Assembly (NCBI RefSeq): GCF_013394085.1
Contig: NZ_CP040910.1
Span: 1,784,767 to 1,848,766, forward strand
DNA length: 64,000 nt
Source: Limosilactobacillus fermentum
Lineage (GTDB): Bacteria > Bacillota > Bacilli > Lactobacillales > Lactobacillaceae
Direction: 5' to 3'
Shown: in pieces, positions 1-8,555 of the stretch
Numbering within the stretch: position 1 is the stretch's first letter
Layout of the letters: the number at the start of each line of letters is the position of its first letter
Notes under the pieces: generated by a model
The model's input: only the letters and a program-made list of their open reading frames with translations
What the model was told of the DNA's origin: nothing
The model's database searches: none
Position numbers and translations under genes: made by a program

Positions 1-680
1 CCGGGCTGTTAACCACCAAGGGAAAGATCCCCAGCCTCTTAGCCGGGATCCTCACCATGACCGCCGCTTACTCAATTAACCTGCGGATCATGGGCAAGTC
101 CAACACCTCCCTGCTCGGCCAAACCACCCTCTTTTCCAACGGTTTCTTAAAGAGCCTGCCCCAGTACTTTGACTCGGTGGTGCTCGGTTTCACCGTGATT
201 GTGATCGTGACGGTTTTAGTAATCTTCTTTTTAAACACCGATTACGGCCAGGCCTTCATCGCCACCGGGGATAACCCCACCATGGCCCGCTCGATGGGGA
301 TCCGGACCGACCGGATGACGATCGTTGGCTTGATGATCTCTAACGGGATGGTTGGGCTGGGGGGTGCCTTAATCGCCCAGTCCAACGGTTACGCCGACAT
401 CAACATGGGGATTGGGACCATCGTGATCGCCCTGGCCTCGATCATCATCGGTGAAGTAGCCTTTGGCGAACTGACGCTGGGCCAACGCCTGGTCGCCGTT
501 ACCCTGGGGTCGATCCTCTACCGGTTGATCCTCCTAGCCGTTTTGCAACTCGGTTTTTCGGCCAACGACCTCAACTTACTCTCCGCAATCGTCCTCGCCT
601 TATGCATGATGATCCCGCAAATTGACCGGATCTTAAATATCAAAAAGCCAATCTTAAAGGGGGTTGCCACCCATGACTAA
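1..680 (+). CDS. ABC transporter permease, partial (N-terminus outside window)
   Basis: Inner-membrane permease of the COG4120/TrpY-YufQ type, which passes a small substrate (amino acid or nucleoside-like) through the membrane for an ABC importer. The reading frame is open from base 3, with codons before the first ATG at 57 still family-like (GLLTTKGKIPSLLAGILT), so the gene starts before the window. Several hydrophobic helices follow, with a short conserved GDNPTMARSMGI cytoplasmic loop typical of BPD_transp_2 permeases. The stop overlaps the start of the partner ATPase by 8 bases, so the two are coupled. The substrate cannot be told from this half; the binding protein should lie upstream. 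Confidence 0.85.
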   Translation, partial: GLLTTKGKIPSLLAGILTMTAAYSINLRIMGKSNTSLLGQTTLFSNGFLKSLPQYFDSVVLGFTVIVIVTVLVIFFLNTDYGQAFIATGDNPTMARSMGIRTDRMTIVGLMISNGMVGLGGALIAQSNGYADINMGIGTIVIALASIIIGEVAFGELTLGQRLVAVTLGSILYRLILLAVLQLGFSANDLNLLSAIVLALCMMIPQIDRILNIKKPILKGVATHD

Positions 681-1434
681 ACCAATTCTCGAACTAAAAA
701 ACGTCACCACGGTTGTCAACCGCGGCACCGCCAGCCAAACCACGATCCTCAAGGGGATTAACCTGACGATCAACCCCGGTGACTTCATCACGATCGTCGG
801 AACCAACGGGGCGGGGAAATCAACCCTCTTCAACGTAATTGGTGGCAACCTGACCGCGGACGGCGGCCAACTACTCCACAACGGCCAAGACATCACCCAC
901 CTCTCCCAGGAGGGGCGGACCAAGTTCTTAGCCCGGGTCTTTCAAGACCCCAAACTAGGAACGGCGCCGCGGATGACGGTGGCCGAAAACCTCTTGTTAG
1001 CCGAAAAACGCGGTCAGGCCCGCCACCTGGTCTTCCGCCGCCTCAAGTCCCGGCTGACCGAATTTAAGACCCTGGTCGCCACGATGAATAACGGGCTGGA
1101 AAACCGCTTAATGACGGCCACCGGCGCCCTGTCTGGGGGTCAACGCCAAGCGCTCTCCTTTTTGATGGCGACCCTAAAGCGCCCCGACATCCTCTTGTTA
1201 GACGAACACACCGCCGCGCTCGACCCCCACACCAGTGCCACTTTAATGGCGGCGACCGACCAGCGGATCCGCGAAGACAAGTTGACCGCCCTGATGATCA
1301 CCCACCACATGGAAGACGCCATCCACTATGGCAACCGTCTCTTAGTCTTGAAGGACGGCCAGATCAAAGCCGACCTGACCGGTAAAGACAAGGCGACCCT
1401 GACGCCGGAGAAGTTGGCGGCGTACTTTGAATAG
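673..1434 (+). CDS. ABC transporter ATP-binding protein
   Basis: Cytoplasmic ATPase (253 aa) energising the permease encoded just upstream. Walker A is GTNGAGKST, the signature is LSGGQRQ, and Walker B is ILLLDEHTAALD, followed by the H-loop in MITHHMED. A TTG at 664 is in frame, but the ATG at 673 is preferred because AAAGGGGG at 656-663 sits 9 bases ahead of it. The aspartate-histidine pair DEH after Walker B is usual for this COG1101 subgroup. It is the last gene of the operon; R1 elements and a terminator follow. Confidence 0.9.
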   Translation: MTKPILELKNVTTVVNRGTASQTTILKGINLTINPGDFITIVGTNGAGKSTLFNVIGGNLTADGGQLLHNGQDITHLSQEGRTKFLARVFQDPKLGTAPRMTVAENLLLAEKRGQARHLVFRRLKSRLTEFKTLVATMNNGLENRLMTATGALSGGQRQALSFLMATLKRPDILLLDEHTAALDPHTSATLMAATDQRIREDKLTALMITHHMEDAIHYGNRLLVLKDGQIKADLTGKDKATLTPEKLAAYFE

Positions 1435-1438
1435 TTGA

Positions 1439-1553
1439 GTGCGACCCAGCCATTAGGCAGGCCGTGGGCTAAGGATAGAACACAGGTTATCGCGGTACGC
1501 GGTGTTCTGTGGTCGGACTTAGCCACTAGGTCTGCGGCTGGGGAGCACGTTAT
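1439..1553 (+). repeat. R1 palindromic element, copy a
   Basis: About 115 bp beginning GTGCGACCCAGCC and ending GGCTGGGGAGCACGTTAT, four bases after the ATPase stop. Outer arms pair; a second stem is CAGGCC with GGTCTG; the inner hairpin has CGCG arms around GTA. It shares conserved CTAAG and CTTAGCCACTAG blocks with the other R1 copies. Confidence 0.85.
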
Positions 1554-1559
1554 GAGTGA

Positions 1560-1600
1560 GTGCGACCCAGCCATTAGGCAGGCCGTGGGCTAAGCTAGGG
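1560..1600 (+). repeat. R1 left-half element
   Basis: Repeats only the left half of copy a (GTGCGACCCAGCC to GGGCTAAGCTAGGG) six bases after it, and then runs straight into the terminator at 1598. Confidence 0.8.
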
Positions 1601-1634
1601 TTGGGAGAAGAATTTCTCCTAGCCCTTTTCTTTG
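1598..1634 (+). terminator. Intrinsic terminator of the ABC operon
   Basis: Stem GGGTTGGGAGAA / TTTCTCCTAGCCC (12 pairs with G-T) followed by TTTTCTTT. Its first three bases are the last bases of the R1 half element. Confidence 0.8.
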
Positions 1635-1689
1635 TCCTCCCCTATCATTTCGGGCACAATAACTTTAAAAACGGAGGGCTGAACAAACC

Positions 1690-2025
1690 ATGCAAACCAA
1701 CTTCACGAACCGCCTCGCTCTTGCCATGCAAATTGACCCCGCCGTCCTCTGGGAGCACTTTCCAAATGGCGTAACCATTAATGATCTCCAAAGGGTCAAC
1801 GAGATACTGTATCCTGACGCCCCTGCTAACTTTCACTACTGCTTACCAGAGGATGTTGCCTACCATTTAATTGACGCTCCCGGGGGTGAATTAGAGAGAT
1901 TTTGGTTAGGAATCACAATGCTTGGTTCACTAGATGGCCCCCATTTGGTACCAATCCCGGATGTATTTCCGCCTATCACCACTTCGTTGACCACCGCAAT
2001 GATGGTTATTTTGACTAAGAACTAA
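1690..2025 (+). CDS. Hypothetical protein, possibly frameshifted at its C-terminus
   Basis: A 111-aa protein that I do not recognise. The ATG follows ACGGAGGG (1672-1679) at good spacing, so it is probably translated. The first ~75 residues look globular and acidic (VLWEHFPNGVTINDL near residue 20). The last ~20 residues (PPITTSLTTAMMVILTKN) are low in charge and unlike the rest; in the -1 frame the same DNA reads CISAYHHFVDHRNDGYFD before a stop, which looks more like protein. This suggests a recent indel near 1935-1955 or a natural variant end. Codon use is less GC-biased than in neighbours. Confidence 0.5.
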   Translation: MQTNFTNRLALAMQIDPAVLWEHFPNGVTINDLQRVNEILYPDAPANFHYCLPEDVAYHLIDAPGGELERFWLGITMLGSLDGPHLVPIPDVFPPITTSLTTAMMVILTKN

Positions 2026-2026
2026 A

Positions 2027-2072
2027 AAATAAGGGACCGAGAGGAAAGTTGTTTCCTCTCGGTCCCTTATTT
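2027..2072. terminator. Bidirectional terminator
   Basis: Long perfect stem AAATAAGGGACCGAGAGG / CCTCTCGGTCCCTTATTT with a short loop between the convergent orphan gene and amtB. A/T tracts on both sides let it work in both directions. Confidence 0.9.
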
Positions 2073-2097
2073 CATTGTTGGGTTGAAGAATAATCGA

Positions 2098-3312
2098 TTA
2101 GCGGGCCATGATTCGCTCGCCGTGTTGGGTGATGTCCAGGCCGACCGCTTCTTCCCTGGCCGAAACCCGAACCGGCATCACGAGGCGTAGGCCCTTGATG
2201 ATCAGCCAGCACGTTACCCCGGTAAAGACCATCGTGGCTAGGGTAGCAACGATTTGAACTAAGAACTGGTGCATCCCGCCGCCGTACAGGAGTCCGTTGT
2301 CGGTAACTTGGGAGTTAACCTGGCTGGTGGCAAAGAGTCCGGTGGCGATGCTTCCCCAGATCCCGGAAACCCCGTGGCAGCCAAAGGCGTCTAGGGTGTC
2401 ATCCAGGTGCAAACGTGGCTTAGCGTAGGTTACGAAGAGGTAGGAACAAATGGACGCCCCCAGGCCGATCATGACCGCCCCGCTGATGGTGACGTAGCCG
2501 GCCGCCGGCGTGATCGCCACCAACCCGCAGACGGTCCCGGTGCAGGTACCGACTAGGGAAACCTTCCCGGTAAAGCTGACTTCCAGTAGTTGCCAAGCGA
2601 CCATGGCTGCCGCGGTGGCCACCGTCGTCGTTAACATGGCTTGAACGGCCACGTTGTCAATCGCTAGGGCCGAACCGGCGTTAAAGCCGTACCAACCGAG
2701 CCACAGGATGGAAGTCCCGATCAAAACCAAGCCCAAGTTAGCCGGTTGGTCGTTGTGACGTTGCAAACGCGGCCCGACCATCCAGGAGAGGACCAAGGCC
2801 GTCACCCCCGCGTTGATGTGGACGACGGTCCCGCCGGCAAAGTCGAGCGTCCCTAGCTTACCGAGGATGCCGCCACCCCAAACCATGTGGACTAGCGGGT
2901 AATAAACCAAAAGCGACCAGAAGATGACGAAGGCGACGATGAACCACGGCCGGGCCCGACCAACCACTGCCCCGATGAAGAGGGCCGGGGTAATGATGGC
3001 AAACATCATTTGAAACATCGAGTACAGGCCGGTTGGAATCTTGGTGGCCGTCAGGGCAAAGATGTTAACGTGGTGAAACATCGCCCAGTGTAAATTCCCG
3101 AACAATCCCCAAACGTTACCGGAAAACGACAGGGAGTAGCCAACGATGATCCACATAATCACGGCGACTCCGCAAATGAAGTACACTGACATAAAAGTGT
3201 TGACCACGTTCTTCTTTTCGCTTAACCCTCCATAGAATAAGGCCAAGCCCGGTGTCATGAAAAAGACCAGGATGCTTGCGACCATCACGAACAATACGTT
3301 TGCTGCGTTCAT
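2098..3312 (-). CDS. amtB: Ammonium transporter
   Basis: Amt/MEP/Rh family channel (404 aa) importing ammonium across the cytoplasmic membrane. About eleven hydrophobic helices are visible, with family blocks LFYGGLSEKKNVVNTFM near the N-terminus, a VHINAGVTALVLSWMVG block in the middle and DTLDAFGCHGVSGIWG near the C-terminus; the two pore histidines are in those last two blocks. It starts close to its first helix, with only a short periplasmic lead. It stands alone: no PII gene (glnK) is next to it, unlike the amtB-glnK pairing common elsewhere, so how transport is gated is not visible here. Confidence 0.93.
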   Translation of the reverse strand: MNAANVLFVMVASILVFFMTPGLALFYGGLSEKKNVVNTFMSVYFICGVAVIMWIIVGYSLSFSGNVWGLFGNLHWAMFHHVNIFALTATKIPTGLYSMFQMMFAIITPALFIGAVVGRARPWFIVAFVIFWSLLVYYPLVHMVWGGGILGKLGTLDFAGGTVVHINAGVTALVLSWMVGPRLQRHNDQPANLGLVLIGTSILWLGWYGFNAGSALAIDNVAVQAMLTTTVATAAAMVAWQLLEVSFTGKVSLVGTCTGTVCGLVAITPAAGYVTISGAVMIGLGASICSYLFVTYAKPRLHLDDTLDAFGCHGVSGIWGSIATGLFATSQVNSQVTDNGLLYGGGMHQFLVQIVATLATMVFTGVTCWLIIKGLRLVMPVRVSAREEAVGLDITQHGERIMAR

Positions 3313-3548
3313 CTTTCTTCAACCCCTTCCGAATTAATGTTGATAAGATTAGACCATTCTAATCACCTTCGCAAGGGGCGCCGCTTGGTTTGTGGATATC
3401 TTTTGTTTGGTGGGGTTCAAACGGGGCTTTTTTAAGTTGGTAGCGGTTCCAACTTCTTATTTTTTCGACTAGACCAATTTTGCACTTGCACGCTCCTTCG
3501 CAATTCTCCTACAATGGATATAATATTTTTTAAGAAGGGAAACCCACC
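3313..3548. other. Divergent intergenic region amtB / MATE
   Basis: 236 bases with start signals for both flanking genes. A-T stretches near 3455-3525 (TATAATATT at 3518-3528) resemble a -10 region for the MATE gene. No riboswitch or operator palindrome was recognised. Confidence 0.4.
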
Positions 3549-4868
3549 ATGGAGCAACTATTTGAACACACTTCGATCCGCCGCGTCTACTTTACGCTGG
3601 CGATGCCGGTCGTTTTATCGATGGCCGTCACCCTAATTTACAACATGGTCGACACCTTCTTCGTCGCCCAAACCCAAAATCCCGCCCTGGTCGCCGGGGT
3701 TTCGCAGGGGGCCCCAGTCTTCACCCTTCTAATTGCCATTGGTGACATCTTCGGACTGGGGGGCTCGTCCGTGATCTCGCGCCTCTTTGGGGAAAAACGC
3801 GATCAAGAGGGGCGTAACGTTTCCGGCTACGCCTTTTACGCCGCCTTTTTCTGGGGCATCATCGTTTCCGCCCTAATGTTAATCTTCAAGGACCAGGCCC
3901 TACACTTGCTGGGGGCTAGCAAGGCGACTTGGAAGTACGCCGATGAATACTACACCGTGATGGCCTGGGGGGCGGCCTTTGTCGTCTTTGGCCTGGCCCC
4001 GAATAACATCTTGCGCACCGAGGGGTTAGCTCTAGAATCAATGAAGGCCTCGATGACCGGAACGATTATCAACATCGTCTTAAACCCGATCTTCATCTTC
4101 ACCCTCGGCCTGGGGGCGGCCGGGTCGGCGCTGGCCACCGTCACCTCCAACGTAATTGGTGACCTTTTAATGATTTACTACCTGCGCACCAAGTCCCAAA
4201 AGCTGACCACCTCGATCAAGGAAACCAAGGTCTCCTGGGACCTCAAACGCCAAATCTACGCGATCGGAATCCCCGCTAGCATCACCAACGTCATGGCCAC
4301 CCTAGCGATGGCGCTGACCAACCGCTACCTAATTGACTACGGCGCCGATTCCGTCGCCGCCATGGGGATCGCCCTTAAGGTATCGATGATCATCAACATG
4401 ATCTTCATTGGCTTCGCCTTCGGGGCCCAACCACTGATTGGTTACGTTTACGGCGCCAAGGACCGCCGCCGCTTCCAGAGTGCCCTGCGCTTCGACCTGT
4501 TAGTGGTCTGTGGTTTTGCCCTGGTCATGACGGCGATCATGTTCTTCTTAGCCCCGATCATTATCACCTGGTTCATGAAGGACCCGACGATCGTCAAGGA
4601 GGGGGCCATCATGGTTCGCTGGCTGGTTATCTCTTCAACTCTAGCCGGCTTCACCCTGGTCTTTACAACCGTCTTCCAGTCAATGGGCAAGGCCCTGCCC
4701 GCCCTGCTCTTGTCCCTGGCTCGCCAAGGGATCATCTTCACCGTGGCCATCGTCATTCTCGCCCACTTCTTCGGCTACCACGGCATCATCGCCGCCCAGG
4801 CCGTGGCCGACCTTTTGACCGCCATCTTAGCAATCGCCCTCTTTGCGCGGTATAAGCCGAAATTCTAG
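3549..4868 (+). CDS. MATE family efflux transporter
   Basis: Multidrug and toxin extrusion antiporter (439 aa), 12 predicted helices in two MatE domains (about residues 15-175 and 235-400). The N-terminal block PVVLSMAVTLIYNMVDTFFV and the GLGGSSVISRLFGE loop are typical of the NorM/DinF-type subgroup. It would export cationic or aromatic compounds using Na+ or H+ gradients; the actual substrate cannot be inferred. ATG at 3549 follows AAGAAGGGA. Monocistronic, with its own terminator. Confidence 0.9.
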   Translation: MEQLFEHTSIRRVYFTLAMPVVLSMAVTLIYNMVDTFFVAQTQNPALVAGVSQGAPVFTLLIAIGDIFGLGGSSVISRLFGEKRDQEGRNVSGYAFYAAFFWGIIVSALMLIFKDQALHLLGASKATWKYADEYYTVMAWGAAFVVFGLAPNNILRTEGLALESMKASMTGTIINIVLNPIFIFTLGLGAAGSALATVTSNVIGDLLMIYYLRTKSQKLTTSIKETKVSWDLKRQIYAIGIPASITNVMATLAMALTNRYLIDYGADSVAAMGIALKVSMIINMIFIGFAFGAQPLIGYVYGAKDRRRFQSALRFDLLVVCGFALVMTAIMFFLAPIIITWFMKDPTIVKEGAIMVRWLVISSTLAGFTLVFTTVFQSMGKALPALLLSLARQGIIFTVAIVILAHFFGYHGIIAAQAVADLLTAILAIALFARYKPKF

Positions 4869-4908
4869 TTAAAAGAAACGGGACCCAACCTCCGCTGCAG
4901 GTAAATTT

Positions 4909-4955
4909 AAAAGCCCCGCCGCGTTCGTTAAACGAACGTGACGGGGCTTATTTTG
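4909..4955 (+). terminator. Terminator of the MATE gene
   Basis: AAGCCCC(GCC)GCGTTCG / CGAACG(TGA)CGGGGCTT around a TTAA loop, followed by ATTTTGG. Confidence 0.8.
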
Positions 4956-4982
4956 GATGCTTATTTTTTTACGGTTACTCAG

Positions 4983-5044
4983 ATAACGTGCTCACCAACC
5001 TTCCCCCTAGCTTAGCCCACGGCCTGCCAATGGTTGGTCCGCAC
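4983..5044 (-). repeat. R1 element with inner hairpin deleted
   Basis: Read leftward it starts GTGCGGACCAACC, keeps CAGGCCGTGGGCTAAG, and jumps to TTGGTGAGCACGTTAT. Both outer ends are present but the central hairpin and right stem are missing, giving 62 instead of 115 bp. It abuts R2 at 5051. Confidence 0.75.
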
Positions 5045-5050
5045 TTTAAA

Positions 5051-5150
5051 CGCAGTACACCAATGGACTCCATTGGTTCTGGCGACCCCGCTGAAGTCCT
5101 ATTGGTGTTTGCGGGGGTGCGACTACGAAATCAGAGATTTCTGTCGCACT
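5051..5150 (+). repeat. R2 element with R3 hairpin, behind scrK
   Basis: CGCAGTACACCAATGGACTC pairs with GTCCTATTGGTGT; GCGGGGGTGCGA follows, then the R3 hairpin GTGCGAC..GAAATC-AGA-GATTTC..GTCGCAC. R3 ends two bases from the scrK stop codon, so it would lie at the very start of the scrK 3' UTR. No T-run follows, so it is not a standard terminator. Confidence 0.8.
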
Positions 5151-5152
5151 CC

Positions 5153-6034
5153 CTATTCCGTGGCCGCCTGCAACGCGAGGGCAAAGTCCCCGATCGTGGC
5201 CGAACCGTTGTTTTTGGCCATCGGCATCGTGATGTACTGGTCGAGGTCGCCCACTTCCACGTAGTCGTTTAAGAGCTTCTTGAATTCCGCCCGGACCTTC
5301 TTTAAGAAGTCTTCGGAGATGACCCCACCACCGAAGACGATTTGGGCCGGCCGGTACATCAGGGTCGTATCTAAAGCCGCTTGGGCCACGTAGTATGCCA
5401 TGATGTCCCAAACGTGGTCGGTCAGCGGTAATTCCTTCCCCGGCTTGCCTAAGCGGGCGTCGAAGGTTGGCCCGGCAACTAAACCTTCCAGGCAGTCGCC
5501 GTGGAACGGGCAGATTCCCTTAAAGTCTAGGTCATCTGGGTGGCGCTTAACGCGGATGTGCCCCATTTCGGTGTGGCCCTGTTCACCAACGAAGTGCCCG
5601 TCAATGACGGCCCCGCCGCCGACCCCGGTCCCAATGGTGAAGTAAACCAGGGAGTGAATCCGGCGGTTAAATAAGGTTGCCATCAGGTATTCCCCGTAAG
5701 CGGAGCCGTTTACGTCGGTCGTCCAAGCGATCGGCACGTTCAAAGCCTTCTTGATTGGGCCAACGAAATCCACGTTTGACCAACCCGGCTTCGGCGTGTC
5801 GGTGATGTAACCGTACTTCGGTGAGGAGCGGCGAATTTCGATCGGGCCAAAGGAGGCAATCCCGATAGCGGACAGGTTATCGAACTGCTTGAAGTAATCG
5901 ATAATCTTACCCAGCGTTTCTTCCGGCGTCGTGGTCGGAATGTGGATGGAATCCTTGATTTGGTAGTTGGTGTTTCCAACGGCACAAACCATCTTCGTTC
6001 CACCAGCTTCGATTGATCCTAATAACATGGTCAT
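5153..6034 (-). CDS. scrK: ROK family fructokinase
   Basis: Cytoplasmic sugar kinase (293 aa) phosphorylating fructose to fructose-6-phosphate, which the adjacent Pgi interconverts with glucose-6-phosphate. ROK features: N-terminal GSIEAGGTKMVCAVG phosphate loop, TIGTGVGGG, the catalytic Asp in TTDVNGSAYGE, and the zinc site GH-x9-CPFHGDC (about 165-190). The frame is open upstream, but the ATG at 6034 is chosen because AAAGGAG lies 7 bases before it and family members start MLLGSIEAGGTK. It begins 13 bases after pgi stops, so they form one transcript. Assignment to fructose rather than glucose rests on the ROK subgroup. Confidence 0.88.
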   Translation of the reverse strand: MTMLLGSIEAGGTKMVCAVGNTNYQIKDSIHIPTTTPEETLGKIIDYFKQFDNLSAIGIASFGPIEIRRSSPKYGYITDTPKPGWSNVDFVGPIKKALNVPIAWTTDVNGSAYGEYLMATLFNRRIHSLVYFTIGTGVGGGAVIDGHFVGEQGHTEMGHIRVKRHPDDLDFKGICPFHGDCLEGLVAGPTFDARLGKPGKELPLTDHVWDIMAYYVAQAALDTTLMYRPAQIVFGGGVISEDFLKKVRAEFKKLLNDYVEVGDLDQYITMPMAKNNGSATIGDFALALQAATE

Positions 6035-6047
6035 GGTAATTCTCCTT

Positions 6048-7400
6048 TTAGTCGTCCATTTCTTTCTTGAGTTGTTCACCGATTTCTTCAAAGCCCGGCT
6101 TGCCCAGCAGGCCAAACATGTTGGTCTTGTAAGCTTCGACCCCTGGTTGGTTGAACGGGTTGATCCCGTTTAGGTAACCGGAAATCGCGATCGCCACTTC
6201 AAAGAAGTAAATCAGGTAACCGAGGGTAAACTCGTCTTCTTTGGCAATGTTGACGGTCATCACCGGCACGCCCCCGGTGGTGTGAGCAGCGACCACGGCC
6301 CGGTAAGCTTGGGTGTTGACCCAATCAATTTCCTTGCCTTCCAGGTACTTGAGGCCGTCGAGGTCGCTCTTGGCACTCGGCACCTTGACGTTGTGGTTTG
6401 GTTCGGCCAGCTTCACGACCGTTTCCATCAGGTTACGGCGTCCCTCTTGGATGTATTGACCCAGGGAGTGGAGGTCGGTGGTGAAGTTAGCGCTGGACGG
6501 GTAAATCCCCTTTTGGTCCTTGCCTTCGGATTCACCGGCCAGTTGCTTCCACCATTCGGCCAGCATCGTCATGTTTGGTTCGTAGTTTTCCAGCAGTTCG
6601 GTCGTGTATCCCTTGCGGTACAAAATGTTGCGGTAAGCGGCGTACTGGTAAGCCTCATTTTGGGTCAGATCCGGGTTGACGTAGGTAGCTTCGGCCTTGG
6701 CAGCCCCGGCCATTAGTTGGTCGATGTCGGCGCCGGAAACGGCAATCGGCAAGAGCCCCACGGCAGTCAGGACTGAGAACCGGCCGCCGACCCCGTCCGG
6801 AATCACGAAGGTTTCCCAACCCTCGGCGTCGGCTTCGGTCTTTAAGGCACCGCGCTGACGGTCGGTGGTGGCGTAGATCCGGGCGTTGGCCCCGTCGACC
6901 CCGTACTTGTCTTCTAGCAGTTGGCGGAAGACCCGGAAGGCAATTGACGGTTCGGTCGTCGTCCCGGACTTGGAGATCACGTTAACCGAGAAGTCGCGGT
7001 CGCCGATCACGTCAATCAGGTCGGCGATGTAAGAAGAGGAGAGGCTGTTGCCGGCAAAGAGGACCAGCGGTTGCTTGCGGTCCGCCGCGGTTTGGGCCTG
7101 GTAAAAGGAGTGGTGCAAGAAATCCACCGCCATCCGGGCGCCCAAATAAGAGCCCCCGATCCCGATTACGACTAAGACCTCGGAATCGGCTTGGATCTTC
7201 TTGGCGGCCGCCTTGATCCGGGCGAACTCGTCCTTGTCGTAGTCGGTTGGCAGGTGCAGCCAGTCGCGGAAGTCGGCGCCGGCCCCAGTGCCGTTGCGCA
7301 ACTCGCTGTCGGCGGCGGTCACCATCGCCTGCATTTCACCGAGTTCGTTTGGGTGAACAAACTTCTTTAACGCACTTGAATCAAACGATAACGTTTCCAT
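6048..7400 (-). CDS. pgi: Glucose-6-phosphate isomerase
   Basis: Cytoplasmic isomerase (450 aa, usual length for Gram-positive Pgi) interconverting glucose-6-phosphate and fructose-6-phosphate. Family blocks are [12 protein letters not shown] (about 80-92), the SIS-domain [13 protein letters not shown] and [16 protein letters not shown], and a C-terminal [10 protein letters not shown] with the conserved lysine. Start ATG follows TAAGGAGTG. First gene of the pgi-scrK unit; a LacI-type palindrome (7499-7520) and a cre-like site (7449-7462) sit upstream, so both specific sugar control and CcpA control are plausible. Confidence 0.95.
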   Translation of the reverse strand: METLSFDSSALKKFVHPNELGEMQAMVTAADSELRNGTGAGADFRDWLHLPTDYDKDEFARIKAAAKKIQADSEVLVVIGIGGSYLGARMAVDFLHHSFYQAQTAADRKQPLVLFAGNSLSSSYIADLIDVIGDRDFSVNVISKSGTTTEPSIAFRVFRQLLEDKYGVDGANARIYATTDRQRGALKTEADAEGWETFVIPDGVGGRFSVLTAVGLLPIAVSGADIDQLMAGAAKAEATYVNPDLTQNEAYQYAAYRNILYRKGYTTELLENYEPNMTMLAEWWKQLAGESEGKDQKGIYPSSANFTTDLHSLGQYIQEGRRNLMETVVKLAEPNHNVKVPSAKSDLDGLKYLEGKEIDWVNTQAYRAVVAAHTTGGVPVMTVNIAKEDEFTLGYLIYFFEVAIAISGYLNGINPFNQPGVEAYKTNMFGLLGKPGFEEIGEQLKKEMDD

Positions 7401-7448
7401 CTTGATGTCACTCCTTAGGTAAATCTCAATCGCGCGTTTTCAGTTTTA

Positions 7449-7462
7449 TGAAAGCGCTAACT
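7449..7462 (+). promoter_or_regulatory. Candidate cre (CcpA) site ahead of pgi
   Basis: TGAAAGCGCTAACT matches 13 of 14 positions of TGWAANCGNTNWCA. It lies between the LacI-like operator and the pgi start. Confidence 0.55.
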
Positions 7463-7498
7463 CCATTTCTCGGTTTTTATAATAGCTTGCTTGCTGCC

Positions 7499-7520
7499 AT
7501 ATGTAAACCGGTTTGTATAT
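7499..7520. promoter_or_regulatory. LacI-family operator-like palindrome ahead of pgi
   Basis: ATGTAAACCGGTTTGTAT, centred on AAACCGGTTT. The same core recurs at 9451 and 10543, which marks it as a probable site for the repressor at 7572-8555. Confidence 0.6.
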
Positions 7521-7532
7521 ATTTTTCAAAAA

Positions 7533-7572
7533 AAATCCCCCGCCCGCACCGCGAACGAGGAATAGCGGGGGC
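7533..7572 (-). terminator. Terminator of the LacI-type regulator gene
   Basis: On the minus strand GCCCCCGC pairs with GCGGGGGA-side sequence and is followed by eight T. It starts at the stop codon. Confidence 0.75.
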
Positions 7573-8555
7573 TAAGCAGTCGTCCCCTCAACTAATTTAA
7601 CCGGCAGGGTCCGGTACTGAACGGCGGGTTCCCCGGCGATTTTTTCCTTCAGCAATTCCACGGCCGCCTCGGCCATTTCCTGAATCGGCTGTTGGATGGT
7701 CGTCAACTCTGGCAAGAGCAAGCGGGTCATATCGGCGCCGTCAAAACCAATGATCTTAATGTCTTCTGGGCACCGCCGCCCCGCTTCGGTCGCTGCCGTA
7801 AGGGCCAAACGGGCGTTGGTGTCGTTATCGGCAAAGATCCCATCGACTTCGGGGTGTTCCTCAAAGATCTTGCGGATCCGGACCAGTTTTTGGTCCTCTG
7901 GTTCATCGAAGGGCACCTGGTAGACAATCGCCGGCCGGTCGTTTTGGCTCATTAAGTCGCGGTAGGCGCTCTCCCGGGCCTGGTTTGGCGAGGCAAAGCC
8001 CCCCGGGTAGTTGGTGTGAATGATATGTTGACAGCCGTCGTCGAGCAGGCGTTGGGTGGCTAGCCGCCCGCCCTCGTAGTTATCCACCGACACCACCGGC
8101 ACCTGATTGGAAACCACCCGTTCAATCGAAACGATTGGCAGGCTGGTTTTGTGGTAGGCCGGGATTTCCGGGTTGTGGGCCCCGACGATGAGGCCATCGA
8201 GTTGGCGGTCCAAGAGGAGTTGCAAGTAGTTCTCTTCCTTTTTGGCGTTGTTTTCGCTGTTTCCCATTACCGCCCGGTAGCCCTCGTTGTAGAGGCACTT
8301 TTCAAGGGCCGCCTCCAACTGGGCAAAGTAGGGGTTATTGATGGTCGGGAAAATCAGCCCCACCAGCATCGTCTCTTGTTTGTAGAGTTGGCGGGCAATT
8401 GCGTTGGGGCGGTAGTTAAGGTCCTCCATGGCCTGGTGAACCTTATCAATCGTCTTTTGGCTTAAATACCCGCGGTGGTTCAACACCCGCGAGGCCGTGG
8501 CCTTAGAAACCCCCGCCAAGCGCGCCACGTCGTCTAACTTAATCTTTTTTTCCAT
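7572..8555 (-). CDS. LacI family transcriptional regulator (ScrR-like)
   Basis: Sugar-responsive repressor (327 aa). Residues 5-26 form the LacI helix-turn-helix (LDDVARLAGVSKATASRVLN), followed by the hinge NYRPNAIARQL and a periplasmic-binding-protein-like sensor domain with the ScrR/RbsR-type GLIFPTINNPYF block. Its start overlaps the end of the upstream dehydrogenase gene by 17 bases, so they are cotranscribed. AACCGGTT palindromes ahead of pgi-scrK, its own operon and rbsK suggest it controls all three, with a fructose-, sucrose- or ribose-derived ligand. The neighbours favour fructose/sucrose or ribose; the sequence cannot decide. Confidence 0.88.
   Translation of the reverse strand: MEKKIKLDDVARLAGVSKATASRVLNHRGYLSQKTIDKVHQAMEDLNYRPNAIARQLYKQETMLVGLIFPTINNPYFAQLEAALEKCLYNEGYRAVMGNSENNAKKEENYLQLLLDRQLDGLIVGAHNPEIPAYHKTSLPIVSIERVVSNQVPVVSVDNYEGGRLATQRLLDDGCQHIIHTNYPGGFASPNQARESAYRDLMSQNDRPAIVYQVPFDEPEDQKLVRIRKIFEEHPEVDGIFADNDTNARLALTAATEAGRRCPEDIKIIGFDGADMTRLLLPELTTIQQPIQEMAEAAVELLKEKIAGEPAVQYRTLPVKLVEGTTA

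Noticed and set aside
1439-1634. R1 elements as ordinary terminators
   Set aside because: They have no T-run and separate terminators follow several of them.
5046-5411. Leftward open frame across R2 and scrK
   Set aside because: It overlaps the scrK coding region in another frame and the R2 palindrome; no ribosome site.
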